Origin: CBDAQA01 sp965198865
GTDB lineage: Bacteria > Planctomycetota > Phycisphaerae > Tepidisphaerales > Tepidisphaeraceae
Direction of reading: 5' to 3'
Length of the DNA stretch: 64,000 bases
NCBI GenBank assembly: GCA_965198865.1
Contig: CBDAQA010000003.1
Coordinates: forward strand, 434,001 to 498,000
Shown: one piece after another, positions 24,933 through 33,077 of the stretch
Numbering within the stretch: the first letter of the stretch is position 1
Layout: every line of letters starts with the position of its first letter
Translations under genes and position numbers: made by a program
Notes under the pieces: generated by a model
Database searches by the model: none
What the model saw: the letters and a program-made list of their open reading frames with translations, nothing else
What the model was told of the DNA's origin: nothing

Positions 24933-27734
24933 ATGACGAAGACAACCTTCGCCCTTTCCACGCTGGGCACGACGGCCGCCGCCGCCGCCCTGCTAACGCC
25001 TCTGGTTTCCTGGGCGGCCCACTCGCTGGGGCTGCTGGACGCGCCGGGCGTGCGTAAGGTGCATGCCCAGCCCACGCCGCGCATCGGGGGTGTGGGGATC
25101 GCCATCGCCGCGTTGGGGCCGCTGGCGGTCATCCTCTTTGTCCTCCGGCCCGATCTGCTCGCCGGCGTGCCGCCCCGGGTGGCGGGGCAACTGGCAACGT
25201 TGATCGGCGGTGCCGTGACGCTGCTGGCCGTCGGGCTGATCGATGATGTCTGGCAGATCTCGGCCAAGTGGAAGTTGCTCGCCCTGCTCCTGGCGTCGTC
25301 GGCGCTGTGCGCCTCGGGCTGCGTCGTGCACAGCGTCGTGCTCGGCTCCCACGAGTTCTTCCGCCTCGGACCCGCCGCGTGGCCCGTCACGCTGCTGTGG
25401 CTGGCCGGGGTGACCGTCAGCGTCAACTTCATTGACGGCCTCGACGGCCTCGCCGCCGGCATCGTCGCCGCCGCCGCCGGCGTGCTCGCGGTCGGCAGCT
25501 ACGCGGGATCGTCCCCCATCACGGTCGTCGTGGCCCTCTGCCTGGCCGGTGCCCTCGTCGGATTCTTGGTTCACAACCACCACCCAGCCCGCACCTTCAT
25601 GGGCGACTGCGGCAGCATGTTCATCGGCTACCTGCTGGCCGGGACCTGCGTGCTGGCCGCCACGACGATCAGCAGCACGACCAAGGGGATCCTGCTGCCG
25701 GCGCTGGCCCTGGTCGTGCCGCTCTTCGACACGTTCTTCACGATGGTCCGCCGGGGCGTGCTCCAGCGGCGATCGCTGTTCGCGGCCGAGGGGGGCCACA
25801 TCCACCACCGGATGTTGGACGTGGGGCTGCGGCACGGCCAGGTCGTCCTGCTGCTCCACGGCGTGACGCTGGTCGCGTCGATCGTCGCCGTCGTCTGCAT
25901 CCTCGGCGCGCCGTGGGCCGCCGCCCTGTCGGCCATCGTGCTGTCGGCCGCCCTCTTCGGCCTGTTCAAGACGGCCGGGACCGTGCGGGCCCGCGAGACG
26001 ATCGGTGCCATCCGTCGCAACCGGGCGATCGGCCGGGAGACCCGCCGGTACCAGAACGCGTTCTACGACCTGCAACTGCACTTCCGGAAGGCCCGCACGC
26101 TCGATGACTGGTGGCAGCACCTGTGCCGGGCGGCCGACGTGCTGGACTTCGGCCGGCTCAACCTGACCCTCGGTCGTCGGGACGGGTCGGCCCACGTGAT
26201 GAAGTGGCGTCGCCCCCGCCGGGACGACGACCCCATGTCCGCGGCCGACTCGATCACCGCCGACGTCCCCGTGCCCCAGCGCCGGATCGGCACCACCGTT
26301 CGGGCCGAGGTCGAGGTGCTCGGGTCGATGTTCCTGGAGACCGGCGGCCTCCGCGTGGCCCTGTTCTCCCGGCTGATGGCCGAGTGCGGCCTGGACCGGC
26401 TGCCGCTCATCGCCCGCGCCGGCGAGGCCGTGCCCGTCCCCGACGCGGTCGTCGACCCGCTCCTGCCCGCCATGGCAATTGACGGACCCTTCCGGGGGCT
26501 CCGCGTCGCCATCGTCCACGATTTCCTCTATACCTATGGCGGGGCGGAGCGCGTCGTCGAGCAGCTGCTGGCGGTGTTCCCCCAGGCCGACGTGTTCGCC
26601 CTGTTCGACTTCCTTCCCGCCGAGAGCCGCGGCTTCCTCGGCGGACGCCCGGTCACGCCCAGCTTCCTGCAGAAGCTGCCCGGCGCCCGCCGCAAGCACC
26701 GGTTGTTCCTCCCGCTGATGCCGCTGGCCATCGAGCAGCTCGACGTGTCGCCGTACGACGTGATCGTCTCCAGCAGCTACGTGGCGGCCAAGGGGGTCAT
26801 CACCCGACCCGACCAGCTGCACGTCTGCTACTGCCACACGCCCGTCCGCTTCGCTTGGGACCTGCAGGGCCAGTACCTCCGCCAGACCGGCCTGGCCGGC
26901 GGGCTGCTGTCGTTCCCGGCCAAGGTGTTGCTGCACTACATTCGCGGGTGGGACGTCCGCTCGGCGCACGGCGTCGACGTGTTCCTCACCAACAGCGACT
27001 TCGTCGGCCGCCGCATCGCCAAGACCTACCGCCGCCCGGCCACCACCGTCTACCCGCCGGTCGACACGACTGCCTTCGCGCTGAACGACGGCGCGCGCGA
27101 GGACTTCTACCTGACCGCCTCGCGGCTGGTCCCCTACAAGCGGATCGACCTGATCATCGCCGCCTTCAACCTGATGCCGAACCGACGGCTGCTCGTCGTC
27201 GGCGACGGCCCCGAGCTCGGCGAGCTCCGCGAGCTGGCCGGCCCCAACGTCACCGTGCTCGGCCACGAGTCGGGCGAGCGGCTCCGCCGGCACATGCAGC
27301 TGGCCCGGGCGTTCGTCTTCGCAGCCGAGGAGGACTTCGGCATCGCCCCCGTCGAGGCCCAGGCCTGCGGCACCCCGGTCATCGCCTTCGGCCGCGGCGG
27401 GGCGACGGAGACCGTGAAGGACGGCACCACCGGCGTCTTCTTCGAGGAGCAGACGACCAGCTCGCTCATCGCCGCCATCGACCGGTTCGAGTCGATGGAG
27501 TTCGACCCGCACGCCATCCGCGCCAACGCCGAGCTGTTCTCCCCCGACGTGTTCCGCCGGCACATCTCCGATCAGGTCAGCGGCCACTGGGCGGCCTTCA
27601 AGGCCCGCCAGCTCAACCCCGGCCCGGTCCCCCTAGGCGGCCACCGCGGCGAGGCCGAGTTCGATGGCCTGCCCGATCACCGCTTGGCCGAGGTCGCCGC
27701 GGCGAACTCGGCACGCGTCAAAGCGTTCGAGTGA
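24933..27734 (+). CDS. Fusion of a WecA/MraY-type phosphoglycosyltransferase and a GT4 glycosyltransferase
   Basis: One uninterrupted 933-residue frame. Residues 1-360 are a polytopic WecA-like enzyme that moves a sugar-1-phosphate to undecaprenyl phosphate: GLIDDVWQIS (Asp pair), NFIDGLDGLAAG, FMGDCGSMFIGYLLAG and the cytoplasmic HIHHRMLDVGL loop. A soluble linker (about 380-510) is followed by a GT-B, GT4-family glycosyltransferase from about residue 518: VAIVHDFLYTYGGAERVVEQ, later RLVPYKRIDLIIAAF and the EX7E-type FAAEEDFGIAPVEAQACGTP. The fused protein could start a lipid-linked glycan and add the second sugar. No stop or ribosome site separates the parts at the internal ATG 26472. The start ATG 24933 is in family position. 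Confidence 0.9.
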   Translation: MTKTTFALSTLGTTAAAAALLTPLVSWAAHSLGLLDAPGVRKVHAQPTPRIGGVGIAIAALGPLAVILFVLRPDLLAGVPPRVAGQLATLIGGAVTLLAVGLIDDVWQISAKWKLLALLLASSALCASGCVVHSVVLGSHEFFRLGPAAWPVTLLWLAGVTVSVNFIDGLDGLAAGIVAAAAGVLAVGSYAGSSPITVVVALCLAGALVGFLVHNHHPARTFMGDCGSMFIGYLLAGTCVLAATTISSTTKGILLPALALVVPLFDTFFTMVRRGVLQRRSLFAAEGGHIHHRMLDVGLRHGQVVLLLHGVTLVASIVAVVCILGAPWAAALSAIVLSAALFGLFKTAGTVRARETIGAIRRNRAIGRETRRYQNAFYDLQLHFRKARTLDDWWQHLCRAADVLDFGRLNLTLGRRDGSAHVMKWRRPRRDDDPMSAADSITADVPVPQRRIGTTVRAEVEVLGSMFLETGGLRVALFSRLMAECGLDRLPLIARAGEAVPVPDAVVDPLLPAMAIDGPFRGLRVAIVHDFLYTYGGAERVVEQLLAVFPQADVFALFDFLPAESRGFLGGRPVTPSFLQKLPGARRKHRLFLPLMPLAIEQLDVSPYDVIVSSSYVAAKGVITRPDQLHVCYCHTPVRFAWDLQGQYLRQTGLAGGLLSFPAKVLLHYIRGWDVRSAHGVDVFLTNSDFVGRRIAKTYRRPATTVYPPVDTTAFALNDGAREDFYLTASRLVPYKRIDLIIAAFNLMPNRRLLVVGDGPELGELRELAGPNVTVLGHESGERLRRHMQLARAFVFAAEEDFGIAPVEAQACGTPVIAFGRGGATETVKDGTTGVFFEEQTTSSLIAAIDRFESMEFDPHAIRANAELFSPDVFRRHISDQVSGHWAAFKARQLNPGPVPLGGHRGEAEFDGLPDHRLAEVAAANSARVKAFE

Positions 27735-28335
27735 TCGCCAAGCGGCCCGCCACAATGGTGGCCTGATCGTCCCACACGCAGGTTGTGCCGCTTCGCGGCT
27801 GCGGCATCGCGGGCAGCCGGCGGTCACCACGAATCGGCTCCAATGCGCCGGCCGGTAGTGAAGTCGACCGGCCCGGGGGGCTCGGCACCGGCCGTCAATC
27901 GTGCCATTTATCAAGGCGTCATAGTTGCAATGGAGGGAGCGGGACCGTCCGTGCGTGCTGATGCACGTCGGCCGGGGCCCAGCCGTTCTGATCGGTGTGC
28001 ATCAGTGTGCATCTGTGGTTCCACCTTCCTCGTGGATTGAGCATTCCGTCCCATCCAGCGACCACGCCCGCGCCCGTTCGCAGCGCGTTCCTCCCCACGA
28101 CTTCCGATCTCCCTGACTCCGCGGCCGCCATCGGCAGTCGGCGAGGCGGCCACTGAAACCACCAGAAATCAGCTGTTTCCGAGCGAATTGCATCGTCGTG
28201 CGGCACGTATCGACCACGGTGCCTCATGTGAAACGGATGTTACGCGGCGACCGGGACAGGCCTACCTTGACGGGGGCGTCGACGCGGTGGTTTGCCGGGT
28301 CGGTCGTCAGAGCCACGTCCAACGGGAGAACGAAC
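27735..28335. other. Intergenic region upstream of the ferritin-like genes
   Basis: About 600 bases without a convincing gene. The only structured part is the short repeat at 27991-28035. A TTGACG at 28267-28272 could be a -35 for the ferritin-like gene, but no matching -10 was settled. Confidence 0.4.
27991..28035. repeat. Short tandem intergenic repeat (ATC.GTGTGC type)
   Basis: Three near-identical decamers in a row: ATCGGTGTGC, ATCAGTGTGC, ATCTGTGGTT, followed by CCACCTTCC. On the other strand it reads as a peptide like QMHTDAHR in spurious frames, a pattern I have met repeatedly in intergenic DNA of planctomycetes and related phyla. That recollection was not checked by search. Confidence 0.5.
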
Positions 28336-29400
28336 ATGAGCGGAACGACAACTGAGGCGCCGCTGGCCACCAGCCGCCGGGGCCTGCTGGCGCGGGCGGG
28401 GGTGGCCGGTGCCGCCGCGCTGGGAACGGGGTTACTCGACCTGGGCGGCAACCGCCGCGGCAACTCGGCGGGAGCCTCGCAGAATCCGCGGACCACCTTC
28501 GGGCCGAACGCGGCGGAGAAGAAGTTCGCCGTCGACGACACGGACATCCTGACCTTCGCGCTGAACACCGAGTACTTCGAGGCCGAGTTCTACCTGCGGG
28601 CCATCTACGGGACCGGCCTGCCGGCGGCGCTCACGACCGGCGGGCAGGGATACGGCAAGTCGCCGTACAAGGCCGTCGCGCCCGGCGCGGCCAACGTCTA
28701 CGTCCCCGGTGCGGCCACCACGACGACCGGCGCGAACGCGCCGGTGCCGTTCACGGACCCGACGATCGCGCAGTTCGCGATGGAGATAGCGAACGACGAG
28801 GCCGAGCACGTCTACTTCCTCCGCACGGCCCTGGGCAAGAAGGTGCCGGCCCGGCCGACGCTGGACCTGGCCGGGGCGTTCACGCAGTTCATGCGGGCGG
28901 CCGGGGTGATCGGCACCGCCGACGCGTTTGACCCCTTCGCCAGCCAGCGGAACTTCCTGCTCGCCGCCTACCTGATCAACGACATCGGGCCGACGGCCTA
29001 CATCGGGGCGTCGCCCTACCTGACCAGCCCGGCCAACGTGGCCGCCTCGGCGGGCCTGCTGGGGGTCGAGGCGTACCATGCCGGTGAGACGCGCACGCTG
29101 CTGTTCGCCCTGAGCGAGGAGACGGCCGACGCCGCCCTGATCGCGCAGGCCGGGGCGATCGCCAACCTGCGCAGCAACGCCGCCGCCCTGTCCGATGCCA
29201 ACGGGGCCCCGGCCGTCACCGACCAGGGGCTGATCGACGCCAACGGCAACGCCAACATCACCGTCGTGGACGGCAACGGCATCGCCTTCGCCCGCAGCTT
29301 CTCGGCCATCCTGAGCCTGTTCTACCTGAACACGACGCCCACGCTCACGCCGCCGCCCGCCGGGTTCACGCCCAGCGGGTTCAACGGCCGGATCCGCTGA
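28336..29400 (+). CDS. Tat-exported ferritin-like domain protein (copy 1)
   Basis: A 354-residue protein with a twin-arginine signal (TSRRGLLARAGVAGAAALG). The mature part is a four-helix ferritin-like domain: ILTFALNTEYFEAEFYLRAI, then AMEIANDEAEHVYFLRTAL with an ExxH pair, NFLLAAYLIND, and GLLGVEAYHAGETRTLLFAL with a second ExxxH. These are the expected di-iron ligands. The family includes desiccation-related proteins with no proven reaction. Its C-terminus ends PSGFNGRIR, like the second copy. GGGAG lies before the ATG, and the next gene begins 71 bases downstream. Confidence 0.88.
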   Translation: MSGTTTEAPLATSRRGLLARAGVAGAAALGTGLLDLGGNRRGNSAGASQNPRTTFGPNAAEKKFAVDDTDILTFALNTEYFEAEFYLRAIYGTGLPAALTTGGQGYGKSPYKAVAPGAANVYVPGAATTTTGANAPVPFTDPTIAQFAMEIANDEAEHVYFLRTALGKKVPARPTLDLAGAFTQFMRAAGVIGTADAFDPFASQRNFLLAAYLINDIGPTAYIGASPYLTSPANVAASAGLLGVEAYHAGETRTLLFALSEETADAALIAQAGAIANLRSNAAALSDANGAPAVTDQGLIDANGNANITVVDGNGIAFARSFSAILSLFYLNTTPTLTPPPAGFTPSGFNGRIR

Positions 29401-29471
29401 GGTTCCCCCCAAACCACGACCCATTCGCCCGGCCGCCGGCGCAACGCCCGCGGCCGTGGAAGGAGACGACG

Positions 29472-30467
29472 ATGTCAGACGCGACCACGATGTTGAACCA
29501 AGTGCTGCCGGCGATCGCCGCGCGGCGGACGAGCCGGCGCAACCTGCTGGCCAAGGCGGCCGTCGCCGCCGGCGCTGTGGCCGGGGCGGCCGTGCTGGGA
29601 CGACCCCAGCCGGCCAGCGCGGCCACGCTCCCGGCCACGTACGGGCCCAAGGGTGCCCGGTTCAAGGTGACCGATGCCGACATCCTCAACTTCGCCCTGA
29701 ACCTGGAGTACCTTGAGGCCGAGTTCTACGCCCGCGCCGTCACCGGTGCCGGCCTGACCGACGCCGACACGACCGGCGGCGCCGGCACCGCCGCCGGGTC
29801 GGTCACCGGCGGGGCCAAGGTCACGTTCACCACCACCACCGTGCAGCAGTACGCGATGGAGATCGCCGCCGACGAGCTGGCCCACGTCCGCTTCCTGCGG
29901 GCCAACCTCACCCCGGCCGCCGCCGTCAACCGCCCGGCCATCGACTTCACCGCCGGATTCAACGCGGCGGCGAAAGCGGCCGGCGTGGGGGCGACGTTCG
30001 ACCCCTTCACCGGCGGCGACGTCCCGTTCCTGATCGGGGCCTACCTGTTCGAGGACGTCGGCGTCACCGCCTATCAGGGCGGGTCGCCCTACATCAAGAA
30101 CCCCACCTACCTGCAGAAGGCCGCCGGCATCCTCACCACCGAGGGGTACCACGCGGCCACGGTCCGCACGACCCTGTACCGCATGGCCGCCACCACCACG
30201 GCGATCGACATCCTGGCCGTCACCAACAAGATCGCCGCGGGGCGGCAGACCCTCTCCGCCGCCGCCGACGGCGTGTCGGCCAGCGACGAGGGGCTCGCCT
30301 ATGCCGGCCCCATCCCCAACATCGTCCCCGCCAACGGCAACGGCATGACCTACGCCCGCACCTTCGCCGGCGTCCTGAACATCGTCTACGTCGGCGGATA
30401 CAACGTGACCACCCAGTCCGGCTCCGGCGGCTTCCTCCCCAGCGGCATGAACGGCCGGATCCACTGA
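29472..30467 (+). CDS. Tat-exported ferritin-like domain protein (copy 2)
   Basis: A 331-residue paralogue of the upstream gene. It has an RR signal (TSRRNLLAKAAVAAGAVAG), the same ILNFALNLEYLEAEFYARAV helix, AMEIAADELAHVRFLRANL with the ExxH pair, and GILTTEGYHAATVRTTLYRM. It ends PSGMNGRIH. AAGGAG precedes the ATG at 29472. The two proteins probably result from an old tandem duplication and may act together in the periplasm. Their sequences differ in the loops, so they are not a recent copy. Confidence 0.88.
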   Translation: MSDATTMLNQVLPAIAARRTSRRNLLAKAAVAAGAVAGAAVLGRPQPASAATLPATYGPKGARFKVTDADILNFALNLEYLEAEFYARAVTGAGLTDADTTGGAGTAAGSVTGGAKVTFTTTTVQQYAMEIAADELAHVRFLRANLTPAAAVNRPAIDFTAGFNAAAKAAGVGATFDPFTGGDVPFLIGAYLFEDVGVTAYQGGSPYIKNPTYLQKAAGILTTEGYHAATVRTTLYRMAATTTAIDILAVTNKIAAGRQTLSAAADGVSASDEGLAYAGPIPNIVPANGNGMTYARTFAGVLNIVYVGGYNVTTQSGSGGFLPSGMNGRIH

Positions 30468-30512
30468 ACCGCGGCCGAGGGCGATTCGCGAAGTGCCGGC
30501 ATCAGATGTTTG

Positions 30513-30559
30513 ACACAGGCGGGCACTGTCAGCAAGGCTGTCCGGTGCTTGTCCTGTGT
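30513..30559 (+). terminator. Possible terminator hairpin after the ferritin-like pair
   Basis: ACACAGG (30513-30519) pairs with CCTGTGT (30553-30559), with an inner GCAC/GTGC pairing. It lies 46 bases after the stop. No clear T-run follows, so the assignment is tentative. Confidence 0.4.
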
Positions 30560-30734
30560 AACTGCTTGACGTGGAGTGTGTGCTCGAGGCTGGACCCACC
30601 AGCACGCGATCAGGTGTACGGTGTGCCGGCTCCCAGTTGTTGAACTGGGGGAACGGCACATTGCACTTGTTCAGGACGGCCGGCGAGCCAAAGGTGCCCG
30701 GCGCACCGGTTGGCGGGCCGACTTGGAGGACGAG

Positions 30735-30825
30735 CGGAGAGGGAGCGAATCGAACACTCCTCGCGTCTTGCGACGCGACAGCGGTTTTGAAGACCGCGAG
30801 GACCACCAGGTACCCAGCACTCTCC
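30735..30825 (-). tRNA. selC: tRNA-Sec (anticodon UCA)
   Basis: Read on the minus strand, 30825 to 30735 folds as a selenocysteine tRNA of 91 nt without encoded CCA. The 8-nt acceptor GGAGAGTG pairs with CCCTCTCC except for one mismatch, and the discriminator is G. The anticodon arm is GCGGT-CTTCAAA-ACCGC with UCA (complement at 30788-30790). A long variable arm TCGCGTC-GCAA-GACGCGA forms 7 bp, and the T arm is GAGTG-TTCGATT-CGCTC. The 8-bp acceptor, TCA anticodon and long variable arm are diagnostic of tRNA-Sec, which reads UGA with SelB. No selA, selB or selD gene is in the window, but formate-dehydrogenase-type subunits lie 2-5 kb away. Confidence 0.93.
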
Positions 30826-30833
30826 GAGGGCGT

Positions 30834-31034
30834 TCACCGGGCCGGGGCGGTCGCCGGAGCCGTGGTCGCGACGGCGGTGGCGGCCGGGGGGAAGAACAGG
30901 TTCTTCGACTTCATCACCGTCTGGTAGACGCCCCAGGCGGCGGGGAGGCCGACGACCAGCCAGGCGATTGTCACGGCCAGCGGGGCGGTGGGCGGGGGGC
31001 GAGACGTCGTGGACGGGGAGGCAGGGTCGGACAT
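30834..31034 (-). CDS. Small single-helix subunit of an OFA-type MFS transporter
   Basis: A 66-residue protein with one membrane helix, VTIAWLVVGLPAAWGVYQTV, followed by MKSKNLFFPP. This W..VG.P..WGVYQT pattern is that of the small proteins encoded next to oxalate/formate-antiporter-like MFS transporters, annotated as MFS transporter small subunits. The tail is Ala/Thr-rich. Its ATG lies 20 bases after the stop of the transporter gene, so both are on one transcript. The tRNA-Sec gene starts 9 bases downstream on the same strand. Confidence 0.75.
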   Translation of the reverse strand: MSDPASPSTTSRPPPTAPLAVTIAWLVVGLPAAWGVYQTVMKSKNLFFPPAATAVATTAPATAPAR

Positions 31035-31053
31035 CGGAGGCTCCGTTCGAGTA

Positions 31054-32421
31054 TCAGGCGGCCGGCTTCGCCGGGCGGATCAGCAGGTTGGCCACGAACC
31101 CGACGATCAGCAGGCCGGCCATGATGTGGAAGATCGTGGCGTACCCCTCGGCGGCGGGGACGTGCCGGGCGGACTGGCTGTCGTGCAGGGTGTTCAGCAG
31201 GTAGGGACCGGCGATGCCGGCCACGCTCCAGGCCGTCAGAATGCGGCCGTAGATCGCGTTCATCGCCTTGGTGCCGAACAGGTCGCGCACGTAGGCTGGC
31301 GTGGTGGAGAAGCCGCCGCCGTAGATGCTGATCAGGATGCCGGTGACGGCGACGAACAGGGCGATGCTGTCGAGGTGGCCGCCGGCGGTGAACAGGATGG
31401 CGGCGTAGCCGGCGGCACCGACGACGAAGAACGCGGCGAACGTCGCCTTCCGGCCGATGTAGTCGCTCAGGCTGGACCAGACGAACCGGCCGCCCATGTT
31501 GAACAGGCTCAGCACGCCGACGTACCCGGTGCCGGCGGCGACGGCCACGGCGTTGGCGGTGAAGTGGGCGGCGAACAGCTGCGGGATGAACTCCGACCCC
31601 TGCTCGATGATGCTGATGCCGGCCGTCGTGTTCAGGCACAGCACGAGCCACAGCAGGTAGAACTGCGGCGTGCGGACCGCGGCCGACACGTCGACATCCG
31701 CGCCGGGCGGGCGCTTCGCCTTGGCGGTGGCGATCGTGGCCGGGGCCGGGGCGGCGGGCTTCCAGTCGGGCGGGGGGATGCGGATCGTGAAGACGCCGAA
31801 CATCATGAACGCGAAGTAGAGCGCGCCCATGACGCACAGGGCGGTGGAGACGCCGGAGTGGTCGGCGGTCTTGAAGTGGGCGATCAGGTTGGTCGCCAGC
31901 GGCCCGCCGATCATCGCGCCGCCGCCGAAGCCCATGATGGCCATGCCGGTGGCGAGGCCGGGGCGGTCGTTGAACCACTTGACGAGGTTGGCGACGGGCG
32001 CGAGGTAGCCGAGCCCCAGGCCGACGCCGCCGATCGCGCCGTAGCCGAGGTAGACGATCCAGATCTGGTGCAGGTGGACGCCGACGGCGGCGACGACGAA
32101 GCCCAGGCCGAAGCAGCAGGCGGCGAGGAACATCGCCTTGCGGGGGCCGTTGCGCTCAAGCCACTTCCCGAACAGGGCGGCCGACAGGCCCAGCACGCCG
32201 ATCGCGATGCTGAACGTCCACATGACCTCTTTGTCGGTCCAATCGCCTGCGGCGTGGGTGCCGTGGCCGAGCAGGGTGGTGAGCGGCTTCTTCAGCACGC
32301 TCCAGGCGTAGACCTGCCCGATCGACAGGTGGATCGCCAGCGCCGCCGGCGGGACCAGCCAGCGGTTGTACCCGGGCCCGGCGACGGAGCGGTCCTTGTC
32401 GAGGAACGAGAGCAGGGCCAT
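31054..32421 (-). CDS. OFA family MFS transporter (oxalate/formate antiporter-like)
   Basis: A 455-residue, 12-helix transporter of the OFA group. Visible markers are IHLSIGQVYAWSVLKKPLTT in helix 1, GLGLGYLAPVANLVKWFNDR between helices 4 and 5, and NMGGRFVWSSLSDYIGRKAT in the central loop. Members exchange oxalate, formate or related small carboxylates, but the substrate of this one is not proven. Formate would fit the neighbouring formate-dehydrogenase-type genes. The ATG at 32421 follows AGGATCGCC. The single-helix partner gene follows directly. Confidence 0.9.
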   Translation of the reverse strand: MALLSFLDKDRSVAGPGYNRWLVPPAALAIHLSIGQVYAWSVLKKPLTTLLGHGTHAAGDWTDKEVMWTFSIAIGVLGLSAALFGKWLERNGPRKAMFLAACCFGLGFVVAAVGVHLHQIWIVYLGYGAIGGVGLGLGYLAPVANLVKWFNDRPGLATGMAIMGFGGGAMIGGPLATNLIAHFKTADHSGVSTALCVMGALYFAFMMFGVFTIRIPPPDWKPAAPAPATIATAKAKRPPGADVDVSAAVRTPQFYLLWLVLCLNTTAGISIIEQGSEFIPQLFAAHFTANAVAVAAGTGYVGVLSLFNMGGRFVWSSLSDYIGRKATFAAFFVVGAAGYAAILFTAGGHLDSIALFVAVTGILISIYGGGFSTTPAYVRDLFGTKAMNAIYGRILTAWSVAGIAGPYLLNTLHDSQSARHVPAAEGYATIFHIMAGLLIVGFVANLLIRPAKPAA

Positions 32422-32485
32422 GGCGATCCTCCAGCCGGCGGGTCCGTGACCGAGGCCACGGACTCGGCAAACGAAGCGTACGCAT

Positions 32486-33031
32486 TCAACGGAGCGGAAG
32501 GGAAGGGACAATCGCCGAGGCCGGTACTGACTTGCCGCACTCGGGGCAGCGCTCGGGCGAGTGTTGCAGGTCGTAGCCGCAGTCGACGCATTGTCCGCGG
32601 GCGGCGCGGCGGTGGCGGGTGAGCCGACGTTGGGCGGCGATGGACGGGGGCAGGGCCGACCAAAGCAGCGGGAACCACAGCGGCATCAGGGCCGACCGGG
32701 CCACGCTCGACGCGCCGGACGGGGTTCGCCACGACTCGGCCGTCCAATCGAAGCGGACGGTCTCGCGCCAGCGTTGGCTCGCCCGGAAGAACCGGTCGCG
32801 GACGGGACTGGTCGACGCCGACAAACTGGCGGACCTCGAGTGGTTGATCGTGTTCGGGAACGTCTGCCAGAACAGGCCGGCGCGGCCGGAACCGACGCGG
32901 ACGGCCAGGACCAATCCGGGCGTGACGCGGCGGACGGTGACGCCGCGGTAGAAGCTGGAAGGCCACGCGAGGGCGGTCGCCAGGCAGAGCGCGAACGACA
33001 GGGCGATGAGGAGTCGTCGGGCCCAACGCAT
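32486..33031 (-). CDS. Membrane-anchored zinc-ribbon hypothetical protein
   Basis: A 181-residue protein with an N-terminal hydrophobic segment (LLIALSFALCLATALAW), a central beta-type region, a second hydrophobic stretch (ALMPLWFPLLWSALPPSIAA) and a C-terminal zinc ribbon CVDCGYDLQHSPERCPECG. The CGYDL...CPECG ribbon is common in planctomycete hypothetical membrane proteins. The role is unknown. The ATG at 33031 was chosen over an upstream TTG at 33058 that lies inside a palindrome. Confidence 0.75.
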   Translation of the reverse strand: MRWARRLLIALSFALCLATALAWPSSFYRGVTVRRVTPGLVLAVRVGSGRAGLFWQTFPNTINHSRSASLSASTSPVRDRFFRASQRWRETVRFDWTAESWRTPSGASSVARSALMPLWFPLLWSALPPSIAAQRRLTRHRRAARGQCVDCGYDLQHSPERCPECGKSVPASAIVPSLPLR

Positions 33032-33041
33032 GGGTGGCAAC

Positions 33042-33063
33042 CAGGGTTGCTGAAGCAACCCTG
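33042..33063. repeat. Perfect palindrome between the nrfD-like and zinc-ribbon genes
   Basis: CAGGGTTGCT (33042-33051) and AGCAACCCTG (33054-33063) form a perfect 10-bp inverted repeat with a 2-base centre. It may be an RNA hairpin that tunes expression between the two genes, or a short palindromic repeat. Confidence 0.6.
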
Positions 33064-33077
33064 CCGCTGGGGGGCGG

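Noticed and set aside
24993..27587. 864-codon open frame opposite the WecA-GT4 fusion
   Set aside because: Shadow frame produced by high GC at third positions; the composition is Gly/Val/Arg/Asp-rich without domains.
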